Assembly (NCBI RefSeq): GCF_017116825.1 | Contig: NZ_JAFIRD010000001.1 | Span: 1-64,000 of the forward strand | Source: Mycoplasma enhydrae | GTDB lineage: Bacteria > Bacillota_I > Bacilli_A > Mycoplasmatales > Metamycoplasmataceae | Direction: 5' to 3' | Length of the DNA stretch: 64,000 bases | Part shown: piece after piece, positions 33,842-45,110 of the stretch | Layout of the letters: every line of letters begins with the position of its first letter | Numbering within the stretch: position 1 is the stretch's first letter | Made by a program: the position numbers and the translations under genes | The notes under the pieces: generated by a model | Seen by the model: the letters and a program-made list of their open reading frames with translations, nothing else | Database searches by the model: none | What the model was told of the DNA's origin: nothing

Positions 33842-36800
33842 TTATATGTTAACTGGTACACCTTTTATGTAAATGGTTATTCCGATTTTTTCAGTAAATA
33901 TATTTTCTATATAATGTCAGTTATTAATGTTTTTAAGAGTTTGTTCTAATCTTCTTTCAATTTCAGCACTATATTGCTTTTTGCCATTTTCATCAGCCTT
34001 GTTATATGTTTCTTTAATTTGGGCAATTCTTGGTTTTAGTTCATCATCGATATATTTAGAAAAGTCAGCATCTCCAAATGGATTATTAAATGATTCTAGA
34101 TATTTTTCATATAATTCATTTAAAATATTTTGTTCATGGTAATTATAACCAAAAGCTGAAATAATTCGAGCTGTATTTCTTAGTTGTCATCATTTTAAAA
34201 TATTTTTCAAACTTGCTATTTTTAAAGTTTTTTCAGTAGTAAATTCTTCACCAAAATTGTAATTATTTTGAGTTTTACCACTTATAGTTTTAAATTTAAA
34301 ATCTTTGAAAACTAAATTTATATCATCATTTGTTGTCACAATTGAAAATTCAGCAAATTTTATTCTAGCTTCTAGAATATTTACTATTTTATCATTTGAA
34401 TGTTGTGATGGATAGAATCATTTTATTGGTCAAGCTATGTGATTATCATTAGGGAATCATTTATTTTTTAATGTTGGTATGCTTTTATCAAAATATGCCT
34501 TTAAAGTAATAATATCAACTTTTTTAGCAGTTACTACATGCTGAGTAAATTCATTCATTAAATTAGTTATGTGACCTGGATTAAAAAATATTTTATGTGA
34601 TCTAACTTGGAATAATCCTGTCATTTTTTTTGCGTTAAATTCAATTTTATATTTACCTTCAGCAAATAATGTTGCTACAATTTCTCCCTCACTATCATTA
34701 GGTGATATGTCTATAGTTTGAATTGTGTAACCCGCTGGAACATTTTTTAATGTCAGTTCATTTTTAGCAATTTTTGAAGCATATTTTTTTTCTTTGTTTT
34801 CAACTTCAACCTCAATAGAAGAAAGTGAATTAATTAAATCATGCATTTCTGTCAATTGGTCTTGTAATGATTCAATGTCATTATTCATTTGTTCTATATC
34901 TGAAACGTCATAACCCTCTTTTTGGGCTTCTTGTTGCAATTTTGCTGTTTTAATTACTAAATTGTTCAGTTCGGTAAGATGTGCGAAAATTTTACTTGAA
35001 AGATAATTTGAATCAACTTTGTTTTCTTTGGCATTTTTTATAGTTTCTTTAACTTCATTTAATTTATCCTCAATTTCTTTTTTGCCTTTTGCAATTCTTT
35101 CTTTCTTCTCAGCAATTTTTTTGGCATTATTTTCTATTAATTCTTTTAGTGCCTTAACGTTTGCATCTTCATCGATAAGTTTATTAATTTCAGTATTAGT
35201 GTCTTTATTTGTTTTTAGATTATTAACTAACTCATCTCATGCGTCTTTTAATTTTGTTAAATCTGCATTTTTTTTCTCAATTTGAGCAATAGTATCGGTA
35301 TCTTGCGCTTCTTTGCCTACCATGCCATCTTTTATTTTGTTACTTTCAGAAGTGATTTTAGATTTAATTTCAGCAATTTTGTTTTTTAAAGCTTCTGTTA
35401 ATAGTTTTAGTTTTTCTTCTACTTGTTCAGTAATTGTTTCAACTGATTTTTTACCTTCACTATAATCTGAAACAGTTAAAGTACCAATAAGTGTAAGTAC
35501 ATTAGCCGAGGTTTTATCAAATTTTTTCAATTCTGCAATAGCTGTTTCTAGTTCTTGAATTTTTTTGTTAACCAAAACAACATCAGAATCACTGATAGCC
35601 TTGTTTGCAGGTGTTGAAAATTCACTTACTTTTTTATCTAATTCAGTTTTTAGATCTTCATTAGCTTTTTGTAATTCAGTATATTTTGTAGTTGTATTTG
35701 CAATTGCTTGATCTAGTTCAGTCAATTTTGCTTGAATTTGCGGTGCATTATTTTTTGGTTCTGCTTTAAGATCGCCAGATAATTTATTTGCAGATGTAAT
35801 TACAGTGTTTAATAAATCTAATTTTGTTTTAGAAGTATCATATTTACCTTTAGGTGTTGTTGCTTCTGCTAGCGCATCTTTAAGTTCTTGAATTTTTTGA
35901 TTAATTTGACTTATTATTTGATCTGCATATTTTTTATCTTCAATTTCTTTGATTTTTTTATCAATTGCTTTTTGTTTTTCGTCAGCTGTTTTATTTTTCT
36001 TTTTTAATTCCTCAATTAAATCAACATGTTTTTTATCTCTAGCTTCTTGTTCAACTTTTTTACCTTCATCAAGAGCTTTCTTAAGTTCTTCTTTAGCTTC
36101 TTTTAGTGTATTAGTATCTTCTGTTTTTAAAGCATCATCAGCTTTATCAATGGCTTTTTTAAGTTTTTCTTCAGCTGCTTTGATTTTATCTTTAAGTTCT
36201 TTAAGTTTTTCTTCAGCTGTTTTTGATTTATCTAAAGTTTCTTGAGCTTCTTTGATTTTTTTATCTAAAGCATCATTTTCATCTTTAAGAGATTTATCAT
36301 CTTTATTTTTATTATGTAAATCTTTAGCTTTATCAATTTCTTTTTTAAGGTCATCTTGAGATTTTTTGATTTTTGCATTATCTCCTGATTTAAGAGATTC
36401 CTCTACAGCTTTTTTCTTGTCATTTAATTTTTTAATTTGATCTTCAATTTCTTTTTTCTTTTGTTTATTTTGCTCTTCTTTTTTAGTTTCTAAATCTTTA
36501 ATTGATTTCTTTTGTTGTTTTTTAGCATCTTCTAAAGCTTTTTTAAACGCATTATATTCTACAAGGTAATCTTCTTTTAATACATCATCTTTTACTTTTG
36601 CATCTAATTTATCAGCTTTGGTGATAACTTCATTAAGAGCATTAAGTGCTTCTTCTAATTTTTGTACAGTGATTTGAGCTCCAGCATCACTTGTTTTAAT
36701 TAATAAATCATCTCTGGTTTCTTTTAATTCTTTTTTAATTGCTTCAACTTTAAGTTTATCAGCAGCTAATTTTTCTTTAGCTGTCTTTAGAGTTTCTTTA

Positions 36801-38041
36801 GCTTTTAGAATTTCTGAACTTAGAGTATTTTTTAAAATATTTAACTTATTATTTGTTAATTCTAATTCTAAAGCATCAGCAGCAGTAATACTATTTTGTA
36901 AGTTATTAATTGCTTGTTCTTGTTTAGTTAGTGATTGATCTTTCTTTGTTTCGGTTGATTTTAGTTCTAAATCTTCAATTATTTCTTTATTTTTCTTTGT
37001 AAGTCTTTCAATTGCTTGTTTTCTAAGTTCAAGTTTATCATGATGATCAGTTAATTTATCTAAAGCAGCATCAATTGTTGCCTTAACAGCAGGAAGTGAT
37101 AGTTCCTGTGCTCTTTTTGAGTTTTCTTTTCCAAATTTATTTAAAACTACATATTCTTTTAATGCTTCTTCGATTTTTTCAATAGTTTCTAAATCGGTAG
37201 TTCTAGCAATAAATTCATCAACTTTTTGTTTAAAGTTTGTAGAAAATTCAGTTAGTTTTTCTTTTTCTTTAGCTTCATCTTTAAGAACATTTAATTTTTC
37301 TTTAAGTGAATTAATAGCTGCATTAGCTCTTTTAATAGCTTCATTTACTAGTTTTGCAGTAGCTTCATCACTTAAAAGTTTTAATTTAGATTCTAATGTA
37401 GTGCCTTTAACAACTAATTGTTCAAGAGCATTAATATAATTTTCAATTTCTACTTTAGTAATAGCATTTTTAGATTCTTCAATCTTTTTATCTATTTCTT
37501 TAATTAATGCTTCAGCTTCTTTTTTAAGGTCAGATTTTTGTTTTTCTTTTTCTTCATGTTTTGTTTTAGCTTGTTTTAGAGCTGCTTTGGCTTTTTCTAA
37601 TGCTGCATTTAAAACTTTCTTATCATTTCCTAATTGTTCAACTTTGGCATTATTGTTTTTAATGTTTGCAATGTTTTTGTCGATTACTAAAACGGTTTTA
37701 TCTCCAACTTTAATTCATTTTTCTAAACTTGCAATTTCGTCTTTTAATTCTTTAAGAGTTAAATTTGGTTCAACTACTTTTGCTGAACCTGCGTTTAATG
37801 TTTTAATTAGTTTTTCAATAAATGCTCTCAGTTTCATGTAATCCAAGTCTTTGTTAGCATCTAATTTATCTAAATCTTCTATTTCTTTATCTGTAATCTT
37901 ATCGGGGTTAGGATCTTTTCAGTCCTTAACAGCTTTGTTATTTAAGTAAATTATAATTCCAGCTGTAGCAGCTGAAACTATTGCTGCAGTGGCAATTACA
38001 CCAATAACAATGGCAGCTGTTTTCTTTTTTGAATTTTTCAT
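33842..38041 (-). CDS. Large membrane-anchored coiled-coil surface protein (1399 aa)
   Basis: N-terminal anchor, residues about 9-33 (AAIVIGVIATAAIVSAATAGIIIYL), preceded by KNSKKK and with no lipobox Cys. About 1000 residues of Lys/Glu/Leu-rich heptad sequence follow, then a more globular, Trp-containing C-terminal region of about 300 residues (from about KNVPAGYTIQTID to KGVPVNI). I scanned every codon from 37713 to 33842: the frame is open, with TGA as Trp. No family recognised; it resembles adhesin or Lmp-like surface proteins in design only. Expression is probably governed by the TA-tract promoter at 38075-38106. Ribosome site GGAG lies 6 bases before the ATG. Confidence 0.88.
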
Positions 38042-38074
38042 AAATTTCTCCATATCTGTAATTTATAAATGTAT

Positions 38075-38080
38075 ATTATA
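38075..38080 (-). promoter_or_regulatory. -10 box of TA-repeat promoter
   Basis: TATAAT on the minus strand. Nine bases (38081-38089) separate it from the TA tract, exactly as at 93-107 in the first copy. Confidence 0.7.
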
Positions 38081-38089
38081 GCGCTTTTC

Positions 38090-38106
38090 ATATATATATA
38101 TATATA
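38090..38106. repeat. TA dinucleotide tract, 17 bases
   Basis: (AT)8A in the promoter of the 1399-aa surface protein, placed between the -10 box and an A-tract region. Shorter than the 20-base tract at 108-127. Slippage would change promoter geometry. Confidence 0.85.
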
Positions 38107-38155
38107 ATGGGCATTTTGGGAGATTTTTTGGAATTTTATAGCCCTTTTTGGGGAT
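38107..38155 (-). promoter_or_regulatory. Phased A-tract region upstream of TA tract, second copy
   Basis: On the minus strand CCCCAAAAAG, TATAAAATT, CCAAAAAAT and CCCAAAATG follow at 12, 8 and 12 bases. The layout matches 129-180, which indicates a duplicated promoter module or shared regulator. Confidence 0.5.
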
Positions 38156-38160
38156 TTTTG

Positions 38161-38186
38161 AATAAAAAAATAGGCTAAAAGCCTAT
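38161..38186 (-). terminator. yitT-like gene terminator
   Basis: Stem ATAGGC / GCCTAT with a 5-base loop and seven T residues on the minus strand. Confidence 0.8.
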
Positions 38187-38210
38187 ATGTGTTAGGTGTT
38201 TTGTAATTGG

Positions 38211-39608
38211 TTAGTCAACAAATGAAGTGTCAAATTGACCGGAAACACCATTAATATTAGATGTAGTAATTCAAGCAGTTTTATCTACTTTTTTAACTTG
38301 TTCAATGATTAAATCTTTTTCTAAAAATAATGCAACAGTTTCTAACTTACCAAATTCATCATGACTAAATCCACCTACTCCACGGAAAATGTTAAAAGGG
38401 TGTACATAGCCAATTTTTTTAAATTGCTCTGCAATTAATTCTGGACGCTTTGTATATATTTCAATTTTGATTTTTTTGTATTTAGGATAGAACCTATTAA
38501 CTAGAGTTGAAAATACTAATAGATATGCAATTGTGCCCATTATTCTTGTTAAAAATAAATCTGATTGTCAAACGTGACCTATAATGTTGCCACTAAATTC
38601 TAATGAACCAATTATGATTGTTGAAGCGGAAGAAAAACAAATAGCCACCATTAAAAATACATTACCAACAGGTTTTTTAGAACGATAAGCAATGTAGTTT
38701 GATATAACTGAAGTTCCACCTATTGATCCTCTTTGTCTTCAAGCTACTATTGAAGCAAATCCTTCAGACACTCCACCAATAATAGCATAAACTAAAACTG
38801 GTCAAGTACTTCCATCATTTACGCCATGAATATTAGTACCATTTAGAACTTGAGGCATAACATTAAGCGCATCATATGGAATAACACTAAAAGCATGACC
38901 CGAGCCTAAATGGTTAATATTGGATTTAATTATTTTAAAATCTGACAAGAAAAATTGATTACTAAAATATTCTGCTAATTTAACATCTTCTATGCTTGTT
39001 AAAGCATGATATTGGTTATTCATTATTCTTTCAGTGCCTTTTAAAATTGATTGTCAATTACTTGAAGCAAATAATTTTGAAATATTTCGCGAATCTATAC
39101 CAAATGGATCTCAATAATAACCACTCGTAGCGGTGGGATTATATAAAGTAATTCGCTGATTTATAAAGTTTACAATTGGATTTGAACCACGACCAGTGTA
39201 TTCAATAAATAATAATTGAACAATAATTTGAAATAACATCCAATAGTAAGTTAAAACCATAAACATTCGCGGATTCATGCGTCAAAAAACAAACATCAAA
39301 GGTAAATTAACTAGAACATAAAATAGCCCATAATATTGAGCAGTTGAAGGCAAAGTAAAAGTAATGATTTGTGCTAATGATGATGTACCTGAAGCTATTG
39401 TTGCAGCTTTTTTTAAGAATACAGTAAGCGCAATGTTATACAAAAAAGCACTGACAAACATTCATAGAATTTTTTTGGGATATTTTTTTCATACATTAAA
39501 TAAATTAACTTTTAATGGATTTAAAATTTTTTCTTTTTCATCACGCAAAGCTTTAGCATTAGCTCGTTTTTTTATTTTTTGATTTAATTTAATTTGCTGT
39601 TGATTCAT
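38211..39608 (-). CDS. YitT-family membrane protein with DUF2179 C-terminal domain
   Basis: 465 aa; I checked the upstream half codon by codon (TGA = Trp). Hydrophobic segments typical of the YitT family appear around residues 45-70, 85-130, 245-265 (VLVYAIIGGVSEGFASIVAW) and 290-360. The motif RQRGSIGGTSVIS is characteristic. The C-terminal soluble domain from KIKIEIYTKRPELI is DUF2179-like. Transport substrate unknown. A loop of about 100 residues between early helices is longer than usual. The strong AAAGGAGG lies about 14 bases before the ATG, longer than ideal. Follows dnaB. Confidence 0.82.
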
Positions 39609-39617
39609 ATAAAAATG

Positions 39618-41099
39618 TTAGTCCTCCTTTTGCTTTGGTGTATTTGTTATAGATGATCTAAAATCTTGTGGTCTGTGTTCATAAACAAATCGATTAATTT
39701 CACGATAAAAAACTAATTGAACAACTCCAGTGGCTCCATGACGGTTTTTTCCCACAATAATATTTGCAACTGAAGCTTCCTGTTTAATTTCAGACTTTTG
39801 ACCGTTTTCTGTTTTAGATTCATTATTAATATTTTGTCTGTTTTTATAAACTTCTGGACGATGCAAAAATATAACACGGTCGGCATCTTGCTCAATTCCA
39901 CCTGATTCACGCAAGTCAGACATAATAGGAGTTTTATCTTCTCTTTTTTCTAAATTACGACTTAGTTGACTTAAAGCAATAATTGGACAATTAATATCTC
40001 TTGCTAATTGCTTAAGTGAACGTGAAATAGTTGCTATTTCAAGTTGACGACTTTCTTGCTGTTTGTTTGATGAAGAACCACTTATTAGTTGTAAATAGTC
40101 TATTACTATTAAATCAACTTGGTTATTGTTAGCAAATCTCTTGCAAGATGTAATAATATCCGAAATGGTTGAAGTTGAACGCTCATTTAGAAATACTTTT
40201 CATGATCTCATTAATTCAACAGTTTGCATTAAAGCTCTTTGTTCTTCAATGTTTATGTTCTTTGATTTAAGTTGCCTAATTGGTACAAACGATTCTGTTG
40301 CCATCATTCTTTGTACCAATTGTGCATTGGACATTTCTAAACTAAAAAATAAAACAGTTTTGTTGTTTCTGGCTATATTATTAACAATATTTAAAGCAAA
40401 TGCAGTTTTACCCATTGCTGGACGAGCACCAATAATAATTAAATCTCCCTTATTAATACCTAATAAAAGATCGTCCAATTCCGGAAAACCTAAAGAAAGA
40501 CCAACACCTATTTCATCATTATTATCATGTTTTAAAATTCGGTTAAGAATTGATTGTGCAGTATCATAAACTTTATCATAACTTGAATGAATTTCAGAGA
40601 TATCAATGTTTAAAAGATTTACTTGCAACTTAGAAATTAAATCTGATATATCAAATTTTTTATTTTCAATTGTATCTTTAGATGAAATTAATAAATCATA
40701 TAATCTATCGGTCTTGTATTGTTTGATGATGTTTTCAGTATATTTTTTAAGCTCAGAAATAAACCCTGGGTTTTTGGTTAAATAGGGAATATATTCAACT
40801 GCTCTCATCCCAAAAGCACTAATATCATCAGTTAACTTATTTTTATCTAAATAATTTCATAAGTTAGTTAAATCAAAATTAATAGAACTATTGATAACTG
40901 AACTAATAGCACTATATAGTATTTGATTAGATTTAAAATGAAACATTTCAGGACGTATTTGTTCTGAAATACTTAAATATGCCTCTTGTGTCGGATCTGT
41001 AAGCAATAAACCCAACAAAGCTACTTCGTTATTAGCAATTCTAATTTCATTGTCATTTAAATTAGACGTATTTGTTACTTTTTGCTTCAGATTTGACAT
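39618..41099 (-). CDS. dnaB: Replicative DNA helicase DnaB
   Basis: 493 aa hexameric helicase at the replication fork. The N-terminal domain starts NNEVALLGLLLTDP. Walker A IIGARPAMGKTAFALN lies near residues 215-230, and the Walker B and DnaB arginine-finger region near 395-410 (MSDLRESGGIEQDADRV). Ribosome site AAAGGA lies 6 bases before the ATG. Order gdpP-rplI-dnaB is that of many Firmicutes. A Lys/Gln-rich insert (ESKTENGQKSEIKQE) near the C-terminus is lineage-specific. Confidence 0.97.
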
Positions 41100-41124
41100 A
41101 AGAATTCCTTTCTTTTTTTAATTT

Positions 41125-41562
41125 TTATTTATCTTCAAAAATTTCGATTAATAAAATTGCTGTAACTTCTGGATGTAGTTTTACATTTATATAATGTTTT
41201 CCAAAAGTGTTATATGTATCTTTTGATAAAGCATAGGGACTAATTTTTATATTGTTTTTAGCTAGTTCTTTTTCGATTGCTTTATTTGTTATTGAGCCAT
41301 GAACAATATTGCCATTTGATTTTAAAAAGAAATTAAGTGTTAGTTTTTCAATTTCAGCTTTAATTTCATTTGCCTTAGATATTTCTTGGGCATGGTCAAT
41401 GGCTATATTGTTTTTAACTCTTTGTAAATTTGCTAATGTTTGTTTGTTTAAAGGTTGAGCAAAGCCTTTTTTAATTAAAAAGTTTTTAGCAAAACCATCA
41501 TTAACTTCGATTATTTCATTTACTTTGTATTTTTCATATTGTTTAATCATTATAACTTTCAT
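41125..41562 (-). CDS. rplI: Large ribosomal subunit protein bL9
   Basis: 145 aa. MKVIMIKQYEKYKVN followed by EVNDGFAKNFLIKKGFA is the N-terminal rRNA-binding domain, then the long helix and the C-terminal domain. The first Met is chosen because it matches the family start. It overlaps the gdpP stop by 20 bases. Confidence 0.96.
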   Translation of the reverse strand: MKVIMIKQYEKYKVNEIIEVNDGFAKNFLIKKGFAQPLNKQTLANLQRVKNNIAIDHAQEISKANEIKAEIEKLTLNFFLKSNGNIVHGSITNKAIEKELAKNNIKISPYALSKDTYNTFGKHYINVKLHPEVTAILLIEIFEDK

Positions 41563-43507
41563 TTTTCACACTCACTATCGCTTGTTTTATATTGTCAACA
41601 AATAATTCCATATCTTCATCTGTTTCTGCTGCTGCTGAGCCAAAGTGCCCACCGCCATTAACTATTTCAGCTATAACTTGAACGTTTGTTTTAATACCAC
41701 GTGCTGACATTTTACATCTATTAGAATCTAGTTTCCCAACTACAAATGCTGCTTTTCGGTCACTAACTCTAAGGATTTCATCAGCTGCCATGGAAATTAT
41801 GTCTGAAGAGACAGTTATATTATCATTATATGCTAAAAAATAACCTGGTTTAACTTCAGCTAAATTAGCCAATAATTTTTTAATTTTTTCATGAATTTCA
41901 TCATTCATTTTTAAAGATTCTACTGAAATAGAAATTTTTGCACCTCAAGACTGTAATAGAGATGCTGCTAAAAATGTTTTAGATGAAGTTTGTTTTTGAA
42001 AGTTATTTGTATCTAAATAAATTCCATTTAATAAATGCTGTGCAGCTTTTTCATCAATTTTATCTTTATTGTTCGATAGTGCTACTATTTCAGTAACAAT
42101 TTCAGAAGCACTAGATGATGAAGAGTCAATATATAAATTTTCTCTAAAAGCATATTCGGGATTTAAACCAATTCGGTGATGGTCTATAACAATAATATTT
42201 TCTTTTTCAATTTTGCTAAAAGCTTGGATATTTTCAATTCTAGTCTCATCAGATGTATCACAAATAACTACTAATGTATTTTTATCATTTAGAGAAGTGG
42301 CATCTTCTGGACTTATAAATACTTGTTTTTCATTACCACTCAGGCGATTATATACTCGTCTAGTGGTTTCATCAAATGTTTTATTTTGAATATATGCTTG
42401 TTTTTTAAAACCTTTTGCTAGGCAATAAATTCCTCAAGCAGAACCAAGGGCATCTAAGTCAGCGAATTTATGCCCATAGACAATAACTTTATTAATTTCT
42501 TCTGATTTTAGTTTGTTCATCAAAATATTAGTAATGTAAGCAACATTAGTACGTGACATGTTAATATCAATTTCAGATGTCGAACCATAAAATCTAGGTT
42601 TTTCATTTTTGGTTAACACAGTAATTTGATTACCACCACGTGTCTTAGATTGTAATAATGCATCTTTTGACAGTTTATCTAAAGTTTCAAATTTAAAAAT
42701 TCCATAAGCAAAACCACCAGATAAAGTTAAATTTAGATTTTTATGAATTTTTTTGTTACTTAGCTCTAAAAAATCTTGAAACCCGTTTTTTTCAAATAAA
42801 CTTAGCGTTTCACTAGTAGTTAAAACAAAAAATCTACCATTATCATATTGATGATATATAATGTCATACTTTTTGGCAATATCATCAAATCAAACTCCAA
42901 GTTTAGAGTATATTTTATACATTTCCTCTTGTGACAAAATAACTTGATACAAGCTGATATTATCAATGTGTAGTTCTCCAAAAACTACTCTTTGGCTCAT
43001 GTAGTTGCTTAATAGATTTTCTTGAACAGTTATATCTTTAATGCTAATAACATTTTTTTCAAAGCTAACATGAACGTCATATTGATATTCATCTTTTTTG
43101 TGTTTAAAATTTCTTTGAATTGAATCAATTTCATTAACACCAAAAACACTCTTAATATTTTTGCCAATGATTTTTTTGCCAAATCTTTTTAGCACAAAAT
43201 CAGTAGCCCAAACTATTCTTCCATTGTTTAAAAATATAATTGTGCCTATTCCATATTGACTTACTTCATTTTGAATATATTGATTTAATGTTTTATTTGA
43301 TAATGACATATCTTTTAAATATCGTTTGATGATAAAAATCAAATATGCACCAAGCGCAATAATCAACACTGAGTATATAACTATAATAGCAATTTTGGCA
43401 TTTTCTGGAAACCTAAAAATACCAATAAAAAAAATTATTGTTGGTAATACAAATAGTAATAAAACTTTTAAAATTAAAAGTATAACTTCTCTTTTTTCAT
43501 TTTTCAT
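41543..43507 (-). CDS. gdpP: Cyclic-di-AMP phosphodiesterase GdpP-like (DHH/DHHA1)
   Basis: 654 aa. Two N-terminal membrane helices (about residues 9-28 and 35-58), a PAS-like region (GTIIFLNNGRIVWAT), a degenerate GGDEF-like region (RFFVLTTSETLS), then the catalytic DHH domain: YGHKFADLDALGSA, VVICDTSDE and IVIDHHRIG. The DHHA1 domain has NGGGHFGSA. Hydrolyses c-di-AMP. I place the start at 43507, because TATAAT ends 7 bases upstream (leaderless); an in-frame ATG at 43561 would add 18 residues. The 3' end overlaps rplI. Confidence 0.92.
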
Positions 43508-43514
43508 AATTAAA

Positions 43515-43520
43515 ATTATA
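43515..43520 (-). promoter_or_regulatory. -10 box giving a leaderless gdpP mRNA
   Basis: TGTATAAT on the minus strand, 7 bases before the ATG at 43507, and no ribosome site. Confidence 0.5.
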
Positions 43521-43567
43521 CAAAAATTGTTTAAAAAAAGGTCTTTTAGGGCTAAAAACATATTTTA

Positions 43568-43585
43568 AACAATATTAATATTGTT
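43568..43585. promoter_or_regulatory. 18-bp perfect palindrome upstream of gdpP
   Basis: AACAATATTAATATTGTT reads the same on both strands. It lies about 50 bases upstream of the gdpP -10 box, just past the engB terminator. It could bind a dimeric regulator. If gdpP starts at 43561, the palindrome sits immediately before that ATG. Confidence 0.4.
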
Positions 43586-43591
43586 GAAGAT

Positions 43592-43629
43592 AAAAAATAA
43601 AACTATAAGCTGATTTTTAACTTATAGTT
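43592..43629 (-). terminator. engB operon terminator
   Basis: Nine-base-pair stem AACTATAAG / CTTATAGTT with an 11-base loop. It includes the engB stop codon and is followed by a T-rich run on the minus strand. It ends the tsaEB-tsaD-engB transcript. Confidence 0.75.
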
Positions 43630-44173
43630 CATAAAATTTAATAATTTCTGTAATGCCTATATTTTTTTGTGATGAAATCATAAAAATATTGATGTCATCT
43701 TTAAAAGTTAAAGCCTGAGATTTTACACGATGTTTTTGAGATTGATTAGCTTTGTCTATTTTGGTAATAAAAATATCAAAGTGCAAATTTAGTGAATTAA
43801 TATATTCAATCATTTCAAGATCTATGGGTGTAAAGCCAACTTTAGCATCAATTAAGAAACAAATTTTTTTAGTTGTATTAGAGTTTCTAAAATAGTAATC
43901 AATAATGCCGGCAATTTTAACTTGGTCTTTTTTTGACACACTTGCATAACCATAACCAGGCAAATCAACTATTATTTTGTTATTATCACTTAAAAAATAA
44001 TTAATTAATCTTGTTCTTCCAGGAGTAGATGAGGTTTTGGCTATTTTTGAATTAGCTAAGGCATTAATTAATGAAGATTTACCTACATTTGATCTACCTC
44101 AAAAAACAATTTCTTGTTTATGGTTTTCTAGTCAGTTTTCTTGCGAAGTAGAACTTTTTAAAAATTTTCACAT
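43622..44173 (-). CDS. engB: Ribosome biogenesis GTPase EngB (YsxC/YihA)
   Basis: 183 aa. Needed for large-subunit assembly. G1 FWGRSNVGKSSLINAL lies near residues 24-39, G2 TSSTPGRT, G3 VDLPGYGYA, G4 TKIDK and G5 ISS. TGA codons near the start are Trp. It follows tsaD by 1 base, with AAGGA before the ATG, and is last in the tsaEB-tsaD-engB operon. Confidence 0.95.
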
Positions 44174-44174
44174 A

Positions 44175-45110
44175 TTATTTCCTTACTTTCTCATAAGCCA
44201 AACGAGCTATCATCATTGCATTATCTGTAGTATATTCCATTTCAGGTAAGTAAACATTTTTATGCAATTCTAAAATCATATTTCTTATTGCTTTATTAGC
44301 GCTAACTCCACCAACTAAAGAAATGCATTTAGGTTTATATATTTCAATTGCTTGACTAAATTGTTTTTTTAGATACATCACTATTGTATTTTGAAATTCT
44401 GTAGCAATTTTATTTATATTTATTTTTTGTTTTTTGTTAACCAAATTATTTATGTAATTTATAACAGCTGTTTTAATACCACTAAATGAAAAGTTTAGTT
44501 TTTTTTCAGTTTGAGGAATACTAAAATGATCTAGATAAACATCTTTGCTTTCAAGCCATATTTTATCAATTAAAGGACCCCCGGGAAAACCTAAATTTAG
44601 TTTTCTAGCAACCTTATCATAGACTTCACCAACTGCATCATCTTGAGTTTCCCCAATAATTTCAAATTCATTTTGACTTTTATAAAACATAATTTGCGAA
44701 TGACCACCAGAAACAAGTAAACTTAAGGCCGGGAATTCTAGTTCTTTTTTTATAAAAGCCGAATAGAAATGTCCTTCTAAATGGTTTAGACCTAAGATAG
44801 GAACTTTGTATATTCTCGATAAACTTTGAGCAACAATATAACCAATTTGCAGCGAACCAATTAAGCCAGGTTCTTTAGTATAAGCTATGTAATCAATTTT
44901 AGAACATATATTAGCATTAGATTTAAATAAATCATCTAAAATTAAAGCAATATTTTTAACATGTAATCTACTTGCTATTTCAGGAATTGTGCCCCCATAT
45001 TGCTTATGAATATCTGTTTGTGAAATTGTTTTCATTCATATAGGTTGATTATCTTTCAAAATTGCAAGTGAAGTATCATCATGAGAAGTTTCAATAGCTA
45101 AAATTATCAT
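44175..45110 (-). CDS. tsaD: tRNA N6-adenosine threonylcarbamoyltransferase TsaD
   Basis: 311 aa. Transfers the threonylcarbamoyl group to A37 of ANN-decoding tRNAs. N-terminus MIILAIETSHDDTSLAI is the ASKHA phosphate-1 loop. Metal-binding NHLEGHFYSA (HxxxH) lies near residue 108, LLVSGGHSQI near 130 and the C-terminal LVGGVSANKAIR and DNAMMIA motifs complete the fold. A TGA at 45036 is Trp. Its ATG overlaps the preceding TsaE-TsaB stop by one base (TAATG). Confidence 0.97.

Noticed and set aside
35237-38041. Possible frameshift or stop in the coiled-coil gene, because no long ATG-started frame appears between 37.7 and 35.7 kb
   Set aside because: Codon-by-codon reading shows no stop other than TGA-Trp; the frame merely lacks start codons.
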